From Salinisphaera dokdonensis (GTDB lineage: Bacteria > Pseudomonadota > Gammaproteobacteria > Nevskiales > Salinisphaeraceae): a stretch of DNA of 64,000 bases. Both the position numbers and the translations under genes were made by a program. The stretch spans positions 1 to 64,000 of the forward strand of contig NZ_APND01000004.1 in the NCBI RefSeq assembly GCF_040361215.1, given 5' to 3'. Below are positions 50,149-59,991 of the stretch, piece after piece. The number at the start of each line of letters is the position of its first letter. Positions within the stretch are counted from its first letter, which is position 1. The notes under the pieces were generated by a model. It was not told where the DNA came from. It saw only the letters and a program-made list of their open reading frames with translations, and made no database searches.

Positions 50149-51214
50149 GGGCAGTCATCGCAGCGGGCCCCGTCCGGGCCCGCTGATTGCGGATATTGAA
50201 GGCACTGCGCTGACCGCCGAGGATGAGCGCATCCTGGCGCATCCGGCAGTGGGCGGCGCCATTATCTTCACACGCAACTATCGTGACCCGGTGCAGCTGG
50301 CCGAGCTGACGGCCGCCATGCGCAATGTCCGCCCGAACCTGCTGATCACGGCAGACCAAGAAGGCGGACGGGTGCAGCGTTTTCGTGACGGCTTTACCCG
50401 TGTCGTGCCCATGAAGGCGATTGGCGCGCTGGCCGCCCGGGATCAGGATGCCGGGCTGCATGCCGCACGCGAGATCGGCTGGTTGCTGGCCGTCGAGCTT
50501 GGCCGGGCGGGCGTGGACATGCCGCTCGCGCCGGTGGTCGATCTGGATTACGGCGCGTCCACCGTCATCGGCGATCGCGCATTTGCGGCGCAGCCCGGTC
50601 GGGTCGGCGCGCTCGCGCAGGCTTTTGGCGAAGGGCTGCACGCCGGCGGCAGCGCTGTGACTGCCAAGCATTTTCCCGGCCACGGTTACGTCGTGGCCGA
50701 TTCCCATGCCGAGTTGCCGATCGACGAACGCGATCGTGCCGGGCTCGCCGACGACATGGCGCCCTACGCGACGCTCATCAAGACCGGTCTGGATTCGCTG
50801 ATGATGGCGCATGTGCGCTATCCCGAAGTGGACGATCTGCCGGCCAGCCTGTCGCGGCACTGGATCGAAGACATCCTGCGCGGCGAGTACGGTTTCGACG
50901 GCTGCGTGTTCTGCGATGATCTGAGCATGGGCGGCGCAGCCGTCATCGGCGGGTATCGCGAACGCGCGCGCCTGGCGCAGGAAGCCGGCTGTGATTACCT
51001 GCCGGTCTGCAATGACCGCGAAGGCCTGCTCGAGCTGCTCGACGACGTGCCATACGACGATGAAGCCGCCTGCGCGCGGCGTGAGACGCTGCATGCGCGG
51101 TGTGGCCCCGCCGAAGGGATCGACGCGACCCTCAAGCTCGAGGACAACGCGCGCTGGCAGGCTGCCTGTGCACTCAACGCGCAGCTGGCGCAGGAATACG
51201 AGAACGGGCTTTAG
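50141..51214 (+). CDS. nagZ: Beta-N-acetylhexosaminidase NagZ
   Basis: A 357-residue cytoplasmic GH3 glycosidase that removes GlcNAc from anhydro-muropeptides in wall recycling. Motifs ITADQEGGRVQRFRDG, KHFPGHGYVVADSHAELP (with the flexible-loop His and Asp) and VFCDDLSMGGA (nucleophile Asp) are intact. ATG 50141 lies inside the end of the transpeptidase gene. Confidence 0.96.
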   Translation: MSEGSHRSGPRPGPLIADIEGTALTAEDERILAHPAVGGAIIFTRNYRDPVQLAELTAAMRNVRPNLLITADQEGGRVQRFRDGFTRVVPMKAIGALAARDQDAGLHAAREIGWLLAVELGRAGVDMPLAPVVDLDYGASTVIGDRAFAAQPGRVGALAQAFGEGLHAGGSAVTAKHFPGHGYVVADSHAELPIDERDRAGLADDMAPYATLIKTGLDSLMMAHVRYPEVDDLPASLSRHWIEDILRGEYGFDGCVFCDDLSMGGAAVIGGYRERARLAQEAGCDYLPVCNDREGLLELLDDVPYDDEAACARRETLHARCGPAEGIDATLKLEDNARWQAACALNAQLAQEYENGL

Positions 51215-51217
51215 GCG

Positions 51218-52468
51218 ATGTTCGACTGGGGGTGGTTGCAGGAGCTGATCGCGGAATACCAGAGCCTGCGCGAGCAGTGGGGCCTGGCCGTGGATATCTT
51301 CTGCGTCGTGTTCGCCACGGGGCTGCTCGACCTGATCACGCGCGGCCTGCTGGCGTGGTTCGGCCGCCGGGTGCGCGCCAGCCACAACATCTGGGACGAC
51401 GCGCTCTATTACAGCGTCAACGGCCCACTACAGGGCGTGATCTGGGTGGTCGGGTTATCGGTCGCGATCCGCATGGCGCGACCCGATGAAGGGCTGGAAT
51501 GGCTGAGTTACCTGCCCAAGGTGCGCGGCGTGATTCTGGTCGGGTTGCTGACCTGGTTCCTGTTCCGGCTGATCCGCTCGGCTGGCGCCAACATGCTTGC
51601 GCGCGCGGCGGGCCGCGACAATGCCATCGACCCGACCACGGCCGACGCCATCGGCAAGCTGCTGCGTATCTCGGCTGTTGTCACGGCCGGGCTGATCATC
51701 ATGCAGGTGTTCGGCGTCTCGCTGTCGGCGCTGGTGGCGTTTTCGGGTGTGGGCGGTATCGCATTGGGTTTCGCGGCCAAGGATGTGCTCGCGAATATCT
51801 TTGGCGGCTTGACGATTTATCTGAATCGGCCGTTTTCTGTCGGTGACTGGATTCGCTCGCCGGATCGCGAGATCGAGGGCGTGGTCGAAGCGATTGGCTG
51901 GCGCGCGACCACCGTACGGCGTTTCGATATGCGGCCGTTGTATGTGCCCAACGCGGTTTTCTCGAACGTGTCGCTGGAGAACCCGTCACGGATGACGCAT
52001 CGGCGGATCATGGAAACCGTCGCACTACGCTACGATGACGCGGCCTCGATTCCGGATATCGTCGACGAAGTGCGGCGAATGCTCGATGAAGACGAGGCGA
52101 TCGATAGCGATCAAGTCATCCTCACCTATCTGGACAGCCTCGGCGACAGCGCCATCAACCTGCTGGTGTACTGCTACACGCGCACGACAGACTGGGCCGA
52201 GTATCTGGCCGTCAAGCAAAGTGTGCTCCAGCGCGTGCAGGACGTCGTGCGCGATCACGGCGCGGCCATCGCGTACCCGACCACGACCATGCATATACCG
52301 GATGAACTGGTCGTTTCGCAGGCGCGGCGCAGCGACGGCGACGAAGAACAGGAAGAAATCGACACCGAGAAGGTACAATCCGAGCGCGACAAGGCCATGG
52401 CGCGCGAACGCACGCGTGCGCAATCAACCCGGGGCCCGGATAGCCCCACCGAAGAAGGCGAAGCATGA
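51218..52468 (+). CDS. MscS-family mechanosensitive channel
   Basis: A 416-residue membrane protein with four or five helices before the MscS pore helix (SALVAFSGVGGIALGFAAKD, VLANIFGG; about residues 168-195). A cytoplasmic beta and C-terminal domain follow (FSVGDWIRSPDREIEGVVEA, NRPF). The last 40 residues are highly charged and specific to this protein. It should release solutes on hypo-osmotic shock. It overlaps hpt by four bases. Confidence 0.93.
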   Translation: MFDWGWLQELIAEYQSLREQWGLAVDIFCVVFATGLLDLITRGLLAWFGRRVRASHNIWDDALYYSVNGPLQGVIWVVGLSVAIRMARPDEGLEWLSYLPKVRGVILVGLLTWFLFRLIRSAGANMLARAAGRDNAIDPTTADAIGKLLRISAVVTAGLIIMQVFGVSLSALVAFSGVGGIALGFAAKDVLANIFGGLTIYLNRPFSVGDWIRSPDREIEGVVEAIGWRATTVRRFDMRPLYVPNAVFSNVSLENPSRMTHRRIMETVALRYDDAASIPDIVDEVRRMLDEDEAIDSDQVILTYLDSLGDSAINLLVYCYTRTTDWAEYLAVKQSVLQRVQDVVRDHGAAIAYPTTTMHIPDELVVSQARRSDGDEEQEEIDTEKVQSERDKAMARERTRAQSTRGPDSPTEEGEA

Positions 52469-53049
52469 GCGGTTTTGACCAAGAACGATACGACGAAGCC
52501 TGCGCCATCCGCGCAAGCGCCGATTGCCTGATCGACGAGGCTGAGCTGAGCGCCTGCTATGACCGCATGGCCGAGAAGATCACGGCCGAGTTGTCGGGCA
52601 AGGCCCCGATCATCATGTGCGTCATGTTCGGCGGCCTGCACCCCACGGCGGAGATCACCAAGCGCCTGGATTTCCCTTTCGAACTGGATTATCTCCACGC
52701 CACGCGTTATCGCGGCGAGACCAGCGGCGGGGAACTCGTATGGAAGGTCAGCCCGGGCCTGCGTCTCGATGATCGCCACGTGCTGATCATCGACGACATC
52801 CTCGACGAAGGACATACGCTGGAAGCGATCATCAACGCCATCGAGGCCCAGGGCGCGGAGTCGGTTACGACCGCCATGCTGCTCAAGAAAGATCACGATC
52901 GCTGCGCGCCCGGCGTGCATGCCGATATCGTCGGTGCCGATATCGAGGACCGCTACGTCTTCGGCGCAGGCATGGATTACAAGGGCTATTTCCGCCAGCT
53001 GCCGGCCGTCTACGCGGTTGACGGAGATCAGCACCCGAAGCACGCCTGA
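52465..53049 (+). CDS. hpt: Hypoxanthine-guanine phosphoribosyltransferase
   Basis: A 194-residue purine salvage enzyme making IMP or GMP from PRPP and base. The PRPP-binding loop HVLIIDDILDEGHTLEAI (about residues 108-125) is intact. The N-terminal half matches pseudomonad-type enzymes (IIMCVMFGGLHPTAEI). It lies close to mtiP, whose product is hypoxanthine, so the two neighbours form a salvage route. Confidence 0.93.
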   Translation: MSGFDQERYDEACAIRASADCLIDEAELSACYDRMAEKITAELSGKAPIIMCVMFGGLHPTAEITKRLDFPFELDYLHATRYRGETSGGELVWKVSPGLRLDDRHVLIIDDILDEGHTLEAIINAIEAQGAESVTTAMLLKKDHDRCAPGVHADIVGADIEDRYVFGAGMDYKGYFRQLPAVYAVDGDQHPKHA

Positions 53050-53139
53050 GGCAGCAAACGGCTCGCCGGATTGCGCGCCAGCGCATGTCCGGCGGGATCG
53101 TGTGTGCCCGATTCCCCAGACCGACCGCTTGAAGCGCTC

Positions 53140-53901
53140 ATGACTGCAACGAACGCCCCCATCGGCATTATCGGCGGCACCGCGCTGGCCGATCTGGCCG
53201 AACTTGAGTCTGCCGAGATCCGCGACGATATCGTTACGCCCTGGGGAGCGCCCTCAGGACCGCTGGCGCGTGGTCATCTCGCGGGTCGACCCGTCTGCTT
53301 CGTGATGCGCCATGGCCCGGGCCATAAGCTCGCCCCGCATCGCATCAACTACCGAGCCAATATCCGCGCACTTGCCGATGCCGGCTGTCGTCAGGTGATC
53401 GCGATCGCCGCGGTCGGGGGCATCACAGACGTCATGCGTGCCGGCCGGATCGTCATTCCGGACCAGATCATCGACTACAGCTGGGGCCGGGCACACAGCT
53501 TTTACGACGATGCAGAAGGCGGTCTGCTCGACCATATCGACTTCACCACCCCCTACGACGCACGGCTGTCCGACGCGCTGGCACGTAGCGCCACCGAGCT
53601 CGGCCTGGATCCGGCGGTAGGTGGCGTACACGGCGTCACCCAGGGCCCGCGCCTCGAAACCGCCGCCGAAATCGACCGCATGGCCCGCGACGGCTGCGAC
53701 ATCGTCGGCATGACCGGCATGCCCGAAGCTGCACTCGCCCGCGAAGCCGGGCTGGACTATGCCTGTTGCGCGGTCGTGGTCAACAAGGCCGCCGGTCGCA
53801 GCGGTGGGGCGGCCATCCATGCCGAAATCGAAGCCACGCTCGCCCAAGGCATGGCTGATATCGAACGCCTGCTGGTCGCGGTGCTGCCGGCGCTCACCTA
53901 G
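53140..53901 (+). CDS. mtiP: S-methyl-5'-thioinosine phosphorylase
   Basis: A 253-residue nucleoside phosphorylase. IGIIGGTALADL, the base and sugar motifs (HGPGHKLAPHRINYRANI), TQGPRLETAAEI and the active-site segment GMTGMPEAALAREAGLDY are present. The end segment VVNKAAGRSGG resembles the P. aeruginosa methylthioinosine enzyme, which has Asn-like choices differing from methylthioadenosine phosphorylase. ATG 53140 is taken; no strong ribosome site is seen. It provides hypoxanthine to Hpt. mfd usually follows nearby in relatives, but here an unknown gene intervenes. Confidence 0.9.
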   Translation: MTATNAPIGIIGGTALADLAELESAEIRDDIVTPWGAPSGPLARGHLAGRPVCFVMRHGPGHKLAPHRINYRANIRALADAGCRQVIAIAAVGGITDVMRAGRIVIPDQIIDYSWGRAHSFYDDAEGGLLDHIDFTTPYDARLSDALARSATELGLDPAVGGVHGVTQGPRLETAAEIDRMARDGCDIVGMTGMPEAALAREAGLDYACCAVVVNKAAGRSGGAAIHAEIEATLAQGMADIERLLVAVLPALT

Positions 53902-54007
53902 CGCCTTGGCAGCAGGCTTGTCGTATGCCAAGCCGCAAAGCGGCCCAAATCGATGCCGCGAACATCCTCGATCGAATCCGAAACACGACGCTATAAACGA
54001 TTTATCG

Positions 54008-54478
54008 CTAGTCAGCCGAGCCGGACCCGCTCACCTCTTTAAGCGCCCAAGTGTGGCCCATGACGGGCGCTCGCCACGATTGGGGCGCGTGAGATAGCTC
54101 TTCCATCTGCGAATAGGGGGCTAACGATCCTGAGCCGCCGTTGAGCAAAGCCACCCGGAAGCGACCATTGATTTGCTGCCCGTTGCTTTGACTAGGCCGT
54201 CCCAAGCAAACCTGTGCTGCAAGCCACTTCCAGGAGAAATCAGTGTTCAGAATATCCCGCACGGCCCAGTTTATCTCGTAGGTTTCGTGGGATACAGCGG
54301 CATAAGGAAGCTGCAGCGGTACACGGCGCGGCCTGAACAGGCATATTGGTCGCCGACCGAGATGGAGCGACACCTCTGACCCTAAGTGACCACAAAATGA
54401 ACAGAGACTGGGTTCTTCAAACACGCGAGACGCGCCGATCCTTTGCGAACGCGACATGGGTGCCGCTGCGCGCATCAC
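54008..54478 (-). CDS. Hypothetical protein, possible gene fragment
   Basis: On the minus strand, the part from about 54310 down to the stop at 54008 is protein-like: SHETYEINWAVRDILNTD, FSWKWLAAQVCLGRPSQS and RFRVALLNGGSGSLAPYSQM. The upstream part (54311-54478) looks like a shadow and overlaps the start of the plus-strand gene at 54397; no good start codon precedes the convincing part. It may be the back end of a broken gene brought in with that neighbour. No family recognised. Confidence 0.3.
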   Translation of the reverse strand: MMRAAAPMSRSQRIGASRVFEEPSLCSFCGHLGSEVSLHLGRRPICLFRPRRVPLQLPYAAVSHETYEINWAVRDILNTDFSWKWLAAQVCLGRPSQSNGQQINGRFRVALLNGGSGSLAPYSQMEELSHAPQSWRAPVMGHTWALKEVSGSGSAD

Positions 54479-56163
54479 AAGATGCTGAGCAGGGCAAAGC
54501 TCGGGTTACTCAAGTTGGCTATGTCAGCGAGGTCTTCGGCTGCGGATCGGTCGCATTCCCTCCGCAACACCGAGAAGTCGCACAGAAACTAAGCTGGAGC
54601 GATATCGGCATCGGCCACAGCGCGCGATCGTACGCATATGAGGATGGCTACTACTCGCCGGTAGATCAGTACCAGTACAACGACAAAGAGCCGATCGGAG
54701 TTGAGCTGGTATTCGTGCATGACCAGCCTGTTGTCGGAGGCACAAAGTGGGTACTGAATCCAGACCTTATCATCGCGCTCCGCCTAGTTAAGGAAGGCAA
54801 CAACTGGGTGAGGCCGGAGGAAGACTTCGTTGTCGTCGCTCGCGAGGTTTTTGACGACGATGGCAAGCATCGGCTTATCGAGATCAAACGAGAGTTTCTG
54901 ATCGACTATCTTGCCGCCAGAGGTCTTGCGCTACGTCTCTCCTACTATCGGCAACGTGTTGAGAATGTAGCTTCGCTTGAAGGCACTGAGTACGAAGGGC
55001 TGGAGAACCATCAGAACGATCGAGATGGCGGTCGCTTTGAACTCCTCACTCGAAGCCTCAATGACGTCTATGGCGGAAGTTGGGCGTCGTTCCGCGTCTG
55101 GAGAACTGATGTCGATGAGGAAGAGGACGCTCCCGTGCTGGGACCGGAGAGAGACGACAACACAGAATCCGAGCAGTCGGGAGGCGTCCGATCCGGGCCC
55201 GACGGAGTCCGCGTTGAAGGTGAGTTCTGGAAAGATGAGTGGATTGATCACCGAGGCCTGAGCGTGCGGGTTCGCGGCGACATCGATCAATCTTTACCGC
55301 ACTTCATCATTGAGACAGATGGAACAAGGGCGGCATCCTCAGCGCTCGACTCTGAAGATATTGGTCGCTGGCTATGGTTTCGCACAAGCGTGGTGACCGA
55401 CCTACTCGGCCGACGTGGCTTTTCCCTCAAGTGGTATACCGCAGAGACTGGTGCCATTGGGTCTACCTCTGGCTACGCCACGCATTTCGGTATCAATTCC
55501 GCTGACTTGCTAACTGTCTACGCCTACGATATCGCACGGCTCGCGGCGTGGGAGCAGCATATCTGGGCAGCACACAACGTTGCACCCGATGGAAAAGTCT
55601 CAGGAGAACTGCTATCTGCGCAAGTTAAGACGCAACCGGCGTCTACACATGCCGTGGAAGATTTGCTCTTTGTGAGCATGCGAATGCTCGAACAGGGCTT
55701 CCGCGACAAGTTTAGGGTTGAGTTGTTCAGCCACAGTATCGACGACGAGTCAGCTATGCAGCAGGTATCCCGCTTTCACAGCAAGGACCAAGCCTCATTG
55801 CTGCGTCTCGCGAAGGAGATCATCCGAGTCTTTTCGGATCGCCTTAACGTTCGAGAGCTCCGTAAACTCTCGACTCACCAGGAGAAGGACAAGCTTGGCT
55901 CCAACAAACTCCTTCAGGACGTACTAGCCAAGCAAGTCGGGGAGGAAAAAGCGCGAACGGTACTTGGTCCCGTGGTCGGCGCTTATGAGATGAGAGTCGG
56001 CGATGCGCACCCGACTGGATCGAAGATTGGGGAGGCCCTGAAGCTTGCCGGGATCGACGAGAGTTTCTCGTACCTGCGCCAGGGCGAGCAACTTATCCGC
56101 AACGTCGGGCACGCCGTGTGGTGGATCGGCAAGCTACTCTTCGAGAAGAACGCGAGTTCGTGA
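54397..56163 (+). CDS. Large protein of unknown function inserted between mtiP and mfd
   Basis: A 588-residue protein with no signal peptide or membrane span. Three parts can be seen: an N-terminal region (1-200) with GTKWVLNPDLIIALRLVKEG and HRLIEIKREFLIDYLAARGL, LRLSYYRQRV; a middle (200-400) with an acidic linker near 245-275 and GYATHFGINSADLLTVYAYD; and a helical C-terminus (400-588) with LLRLAKEIIRVFSDRLNVRE. I see no Walker box, nuclease or protease signature. Composition is lower in GC than mtiP and mfd, so it was probably acquired. I do not recognise a family. A stress or phage-defence role is only a guess from its isolated insertion. Confidence 0.7.
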   Translation: MNRDWVLQTRETRRSFANATWVPLRASQDAEQGKARVTQVGYVSEVFGCGSVAFPPQHREVAQKLSWSDIGIGHSARSYAYEDGYYSPVDQYQYNDKEPIGVELVFVHDQPVVGGTKWVLNPDLIIALRLVKEGNNWVRPEEDFVVVAREVFDDDGKHRLIEIKREFLIDYLAARGLALRLSYYRQRVENVASLEGTEYEGLENHQNDRDGGRFELLTRSLNDVYGGSWASFRVWRTDVDEEEDAPVLGPERDDNTESEQSGGVRSGPDGVRVEGEFWKDEWIDHRGLSVRVRGDIDQSLPHFIIETDGTRAASSALDSEDIGRWLWFRTSVVTDLLGRRGFSLKWYTAETGAIGSTSGYATHFGINSADLLTVYAYDIARLAAWEQHIWAAHNVAPDGKVSGELLSAQVKTQPASTHAVEDLLFVSMRMLEQGFRDKFRVELFSHSIDDESAMQQVSRFHSKDQASLLRLAKEIIRVFSDRLNVRELRKLSTHQEKDKLGSNKLLQDVLAKQVGEEKARTVLGPVVGAYEMRVGDAHPTGSKIGEALKLAGIDESFSYLRQGEQLIRNVGHAVWWIGKLLFEKNASS

Positions 56164-56421
56164 GAGCGTCGCAGATGCCGTATAACAGGTCGATGGACTC
56201 GGACACGTTGCGGCAAGGCGCTGCTCATCTTCACGTTGAACGTCCGCTTTCATTTGCGGTGACCAGCTGCTTCTGGCCGATAGCCGACGCCCGCACTATT
56301 CATAGAAACGGGGCGATCAGCGGAATGCGACTAAACAGTTATTTGTCTTAGTCGGCGTTGGTGCGTGTGCGGTTGAGGGTGGCGCATTACCGTGCTTAGG
56401 CATTCGTGTTGAACGCCGTGC

Positions 56422-59400
56422 CTAAAGGCGATCCAGCGCGGCTTCCGACTCGTTGCGTGCAGGCGGCGCGCCCAGTTTCTCAAGCAGTGTCTGGATACGC
56501 TCGACGCGTGTTTCCACATCCGGCATGTCGGTGAAGAACACCAGGCGGGCGTCACCCTCCAAGCGGTAGGATTTGGCGTCGGCCTGAACAAGGGCGATCA
56601 GGCGCGCGGGGTCGACACGGCTGTTGCGGGCGAAGTTGATACGGCCGACGTCCGGGCCGGCTTCGATCTTGGCGATCGCCAGCGGGCTGGCCATGAGTTT
56701 GAGGCTGGTGGCCGAGAACAGCGTTTCGGTCGCTTCGGGCAGCAGGCCGAAACGATCGATCAGCTCGACCTTGAGTGCACGCAGGGCGCCGTGATCCTTC
56801 GCTGCGCTGATGCGCTTGTAGAGCACAAGCCGCATATGCACATCTGGGATGTATTCCTCGGGCAGCAGAGCGGTCGCGCCCAGCTCGACTTCGGTTGCCG
56901 ACATCAATTCGTCGGCATCGGCTTCGGGGACTTCGCCACGCTTGAATGCGCCCACGGCGCGATCGAGCATCTGGCGATAGAGATCGAAGCCGATTTCCTG
57001 GATCTGGCCGGATTGGCCTTCGCCAAGCAGCTCGCCGGCGCCGCGAATCTCCAAGTCATGTGTCGCCAGTGCAAAACCGGCGCCGAGATCGCCAAGCGAG
57101 GCGAGCGCGTCCAGCCGCTTCTGCGCGTCGGGCGTCATCAGCGACTGCTCCGGCGTCAGCAGATAGGCATAGGCGCGATGATGGGAACGCCCGACGCGAC
57201 CGCGCAGCTGATGCAGCTGGGCGAGGCCGAAGGTATCGGCACGATCGATGATGATGGTGTTCGCGCTCGGCACGTCGATACCCGACTCCACGATAGTAGT
57301 GCACAGTAGAATATCGAAGCGCCGATGATAGAAATCGAGCATCGCCGCCTCGAGCTCGCGCTCGTGCATCTGCCCGTGCGCGACGCGAATGCGCGCTTCC
57401 GGCAGGATCGCGGCGAGATCGCGCGCCTTGCGCTCGATGTCCTTGACCTTGTTGTGCAGGTAATAGACCTGGCCGCCGCGGCGCATCTCGCGGCGCACGG
57501 CTTCCTGGATCAGCGCGGTGTCCTGGCGTGACACGAAGGTCTGGATCGCCAGGCGCGATTCAGGCGGGGTGGCGATGATCGACAGATCACGCAGGCCGGA
57601 CAGGCTCATGTTCAGCGTGCGCGGAATCGGCGTCGCGGTGAGCGTGAGCAGGTCGACCTGCGCGCGCAGGCTCTTGATGCGCTCCTTGTGGCGCACGCCG
57701 AAGCGGTGCTCCTCGTCCACGATCAGCACGCCCAGCTTCTTGAAGCGGATATCCTTCTGCAGCAGCCGGTGGGTGCCGATGACGATATCCAGCTTGCCGT
57801 TGGTCATGTCCTCCAACAGCTCGTCGCGCTGCTTGCCGGTACGCAGGCGCGACAGGGCCGCGACCTTGACCGGCCAGTCGGCAAATCGATCGGCGAAGTT
57901 CTGGTAATGCTGCTGGGCGAGCAGGGTGGTCGGTACCAACACGCAGACTTGATAACCGGCCGAGATCGCGGCAAACGCCGCGCGCAGGGCGACCTCGGTC
58001 TTGCCGAAGCCGACGTCGCCACAGACGACGCGGTCCATCGGTGTTTCGCGCTCGAGATCGGCGAGTACTTCGTCGATGGCACGCTGCTGGTCGGGCGTTT
58101 CCTCGAAAGGAAAGCCGGCGGCGAAGCGGGCGTAGTCGTCCGCATCGGGCACCATCGACACGCCCTGACGCGCGGCGCGCTTGGCCTGGATTTCCAACAG
58201 TTCGGCGGCGACGTCGCGCGCGCGCTTGGCGGCTTTCTTGCGCGCCTTGGCCCAGCGGTCGTTGCCGAGCCGGTGCAACGGCGCGGTTTCCGCGTCGGCG
58301 CCGGTAAAGCGATGCACCAGATGCAGCGAGGCGACCGGCACATAGAGCAGGTCGCCGCCGGCATATTCGATGGTGACGAATTCGTTCTCGACCCCGCCGG
58401 CGGACAGCTTCTGCAGGCCCTTGTAGCGACCCACGCCGTTGTCCTGATGCACGACCGGCGCGCCGGGCGCGAGATCGGTCAGCTCGCGGATCGCGGTTTC
58501 CGGATCGCGCTGCACACGTCGGCGTTTCTTGGCCGGCGGGCGACTGCCGGTGAGCTGGCTCTCCGCGATGATGGCAATCGCGTCGCCGCCCAGAATCGCG
58601 CCGGCTTCGAGCGGCGCGCTCGTGACTGCGATGTGCTTGTTGTAGTCGACGAAATCCGACCAGCCTTCGGCCCGCGCGGGCGACAGGCCCAGCGAGGTCA
58701 GCCAGTCGCGCAGCGCTTCGCGGCGGCCGGCGGAATCGCCGGTGATCAGGATGCGGCCGTCGAACTCGTCGAAGAAGGCACGCAGGGCACGGCCGGTGGC
58801 AACGATGTCCGCGCCGGTCAGTGCCGGCACGGGAGAGACGTCGAAGACCACGCCGTCGTCGCTCGCGTCGTCGACCATACGCGCGGCCGTGATCCCGTCG
58901 AGCCCGCTACGCAGGCGCGCCGGCGTGACGAAGGCCTCGTCGGGCGCGAGCAGCGGGCGTTCCGGATCGACCGATCGTTGTTCGTAGCGCGATTCGATCG
59001 ATTGCCAGGCGGTATCGACGGCGGCGTCTACATCGCCGAGTTCGATCACCGCGCTTTCAGCGGGCAGGTAGTCGAACAGTGAGGCGGTGTCGTCGAAGAA
59101 CAGGTTCAGATAGGACTCGATGCCGCCCGGCGGAATGCCGCGCGAGACATCGCGATAGATCATGCTCGCGCCCGGATCACCTTCGAAGCGCTGGCGGTAG
59201 CGCGAACGGAACGCCTTGATGGCGTCCTCGTCGAGCGGGAATTCACGCGCCGGCAGCAGGCGGATCTGGTCGAGCTTGTCGGTCGAGCGTTGGGTGTCGG
59301 GGTCGAAGGCCCGGATGGTGTCGATCTCGTCGTCGAACAGATCGAGCCGATAGGGCGTCTCGGTGCCCATCGGGTAGAGATCCATCACCGCGCCGCGGAT

Positions 59401-59919
59401 GGCGTATTCGCCGTGGGTGCGCACTTCCGAGACCGCGGCATAGCCAGCGGCTTCCAGGCGTTCGCGCAGCGCGTGAAAGTCCAGCGTGTCGCCGGCCTTG
59501 AAGACCATCGCGCGGGCGTCGACGAACGTGGTCGGCGGCAGCGGCTGCAGTAGCGTATCGGCCGCGATGATGAGAATGCCGCGGCGCATGCCGGGCAGGG
59601 CATGCAGCAGCGCCAGACGCTCCGAGACGATATCCGCATGGGGCGAGAAGACGTCGTAAGGCAGCGTTTCCCAGTCCGGGAAATGTCTAACCCCCAGGTC
59701 CTGTGCCGTGAAGAAGCGCAGTTCTTCTTCGAGCCGATAGGCGCGGTGCTCGTCGGCGACGACGGCTACGGTCAGTCCGGCGTTGTCCTGCGCGGCACGC
59801 GCGAGTGCCAGGGCAGCCGCACAGCCGTGCAGGCCGTGCCAGCGGTCGTGGGCACCGGGGCGCAGTGCTGGCGGGTTCAGCGCGCGCACGGTCGCGGTAT
59901 TTTCGGAGAGACTGGTCAT
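56422..59919 (-). CDS. mfd: Transcription-repair coupling factor Mfd
   Basis: A 1165-residue ATPase that removes stalled RNA polymerase and recruits UvrA. The N-terminal UvrB-like region is followed by the RNA polymerase interaction domain (VHQDNGVGRYKGLQKLSAGG). The motor has GDVGFGKTEVALRAAFAA (Walker A), DEEHRFGVRHKERIKSLRA (DEEH), and later helicase motifs (TTIVESGIDVPSANTIII; QLHQLRGRVGRSHHRAYAYL). The C-terminal TRCF domain is present. ATG 59919 gives the usual length; a start at 59958 is less likely. Confidence 0.97.
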   Translation of the reverse strand: MTSLSENTATVRALNPPALRPGAHDRWHGLHGCAAALALARAAQDNAGLTVAVVADEHRAYRLEEELRFFTAQDLGVRHFPDWETLPYDVFSPHADIVSERLALLHALPGMRRGILIIAADTLLQPLPPTTFVDARAMVFKAGDTLDFHALRERLEAAGYAAVSEVRTHGEYAIRGAVMDLYPMGTETPYRLDLFDDEIDTIRAFDPDTQRSTDKLDQIRLLPAREFPLDEDAIKAFRSRYRQRFEGDPGASMIYRDVSRGIPPGGIESYLNLFFDDTASLFDYLPAESAVIELGDVDAAVDTAWQSIESRYEQRSVDPERPLLAPDEAFVTPARLRSGLDGITAARMVDDASDDGVVFDVSPVPALTGADIVATGRALRAFFDEFDGRILITGDSAGRREALRDWLTSLGLSPARAEGWSDFVDYNKHIAVTSAPLEAGAILGGDAIAIIAESQLTGSRPPAKKRRRVQRDPETAIRELTDLAPGAPVVHQDNGVGRYKGLQKLSAGGVENEFVTIEYAGGDLLYVPVASLHLVHRFTGADAETAPLHRLGNDRWAKARKKAAKRARDVAAELLEIQAKRAARQGVSMVPDADDYARFAAGFPFEETPDQQRAIDEVLADLERETPMDRVVCGDVGFGKTEVALRAAFAAISAGYQVCVLVPTTLLAQQHYQNFADRFADWPVKVAALSRLRTGKQRDELLEDMTNGKLDIVIGTHRLLQKDIRFKKLGVLIVDEEHRFGVRHKERIKSLRAQVDLLTLTATPIPRTLNMSLSGLRDLSIIATPPESRLAIQTFVSRQDTALIQEAVRREMRRGGQVYYLHNKVKDIERKARDLAAILPEARIRVAHGQMHERELEAAMLDFYHRRFDILLCTTIVESGIDVPSANTIIIDRADTFGLAQLHQLRGRVGRSHHRAYAYLLTPEQSLMTPDAQKRLDALASLGDLGAGFALATHDLEIRGAGELLGEGQSGQIQEIGFDLYRQMLDRAVGAFKRGEVPEADADELMSATEVELGATALLPEEYIPDVHMRLVLYKRISAAKDHGALRALKVELIDRFGLLPEATETLFSATSLKLMASPLAIAKIEAGPDVGRINFARNSRVDPARLIALVQADAKSYRLEGDARLVFFTDMPDVETRVERIQTLLEKLGAPPARNESEAALDRL

Positions 59920-59991
59920 CGCAAGGGCGCGGATTATTGCACAACGGCCGGGCTGCAACGAGTCCGGCGAATCACGGAGTCAACCGGTGTA

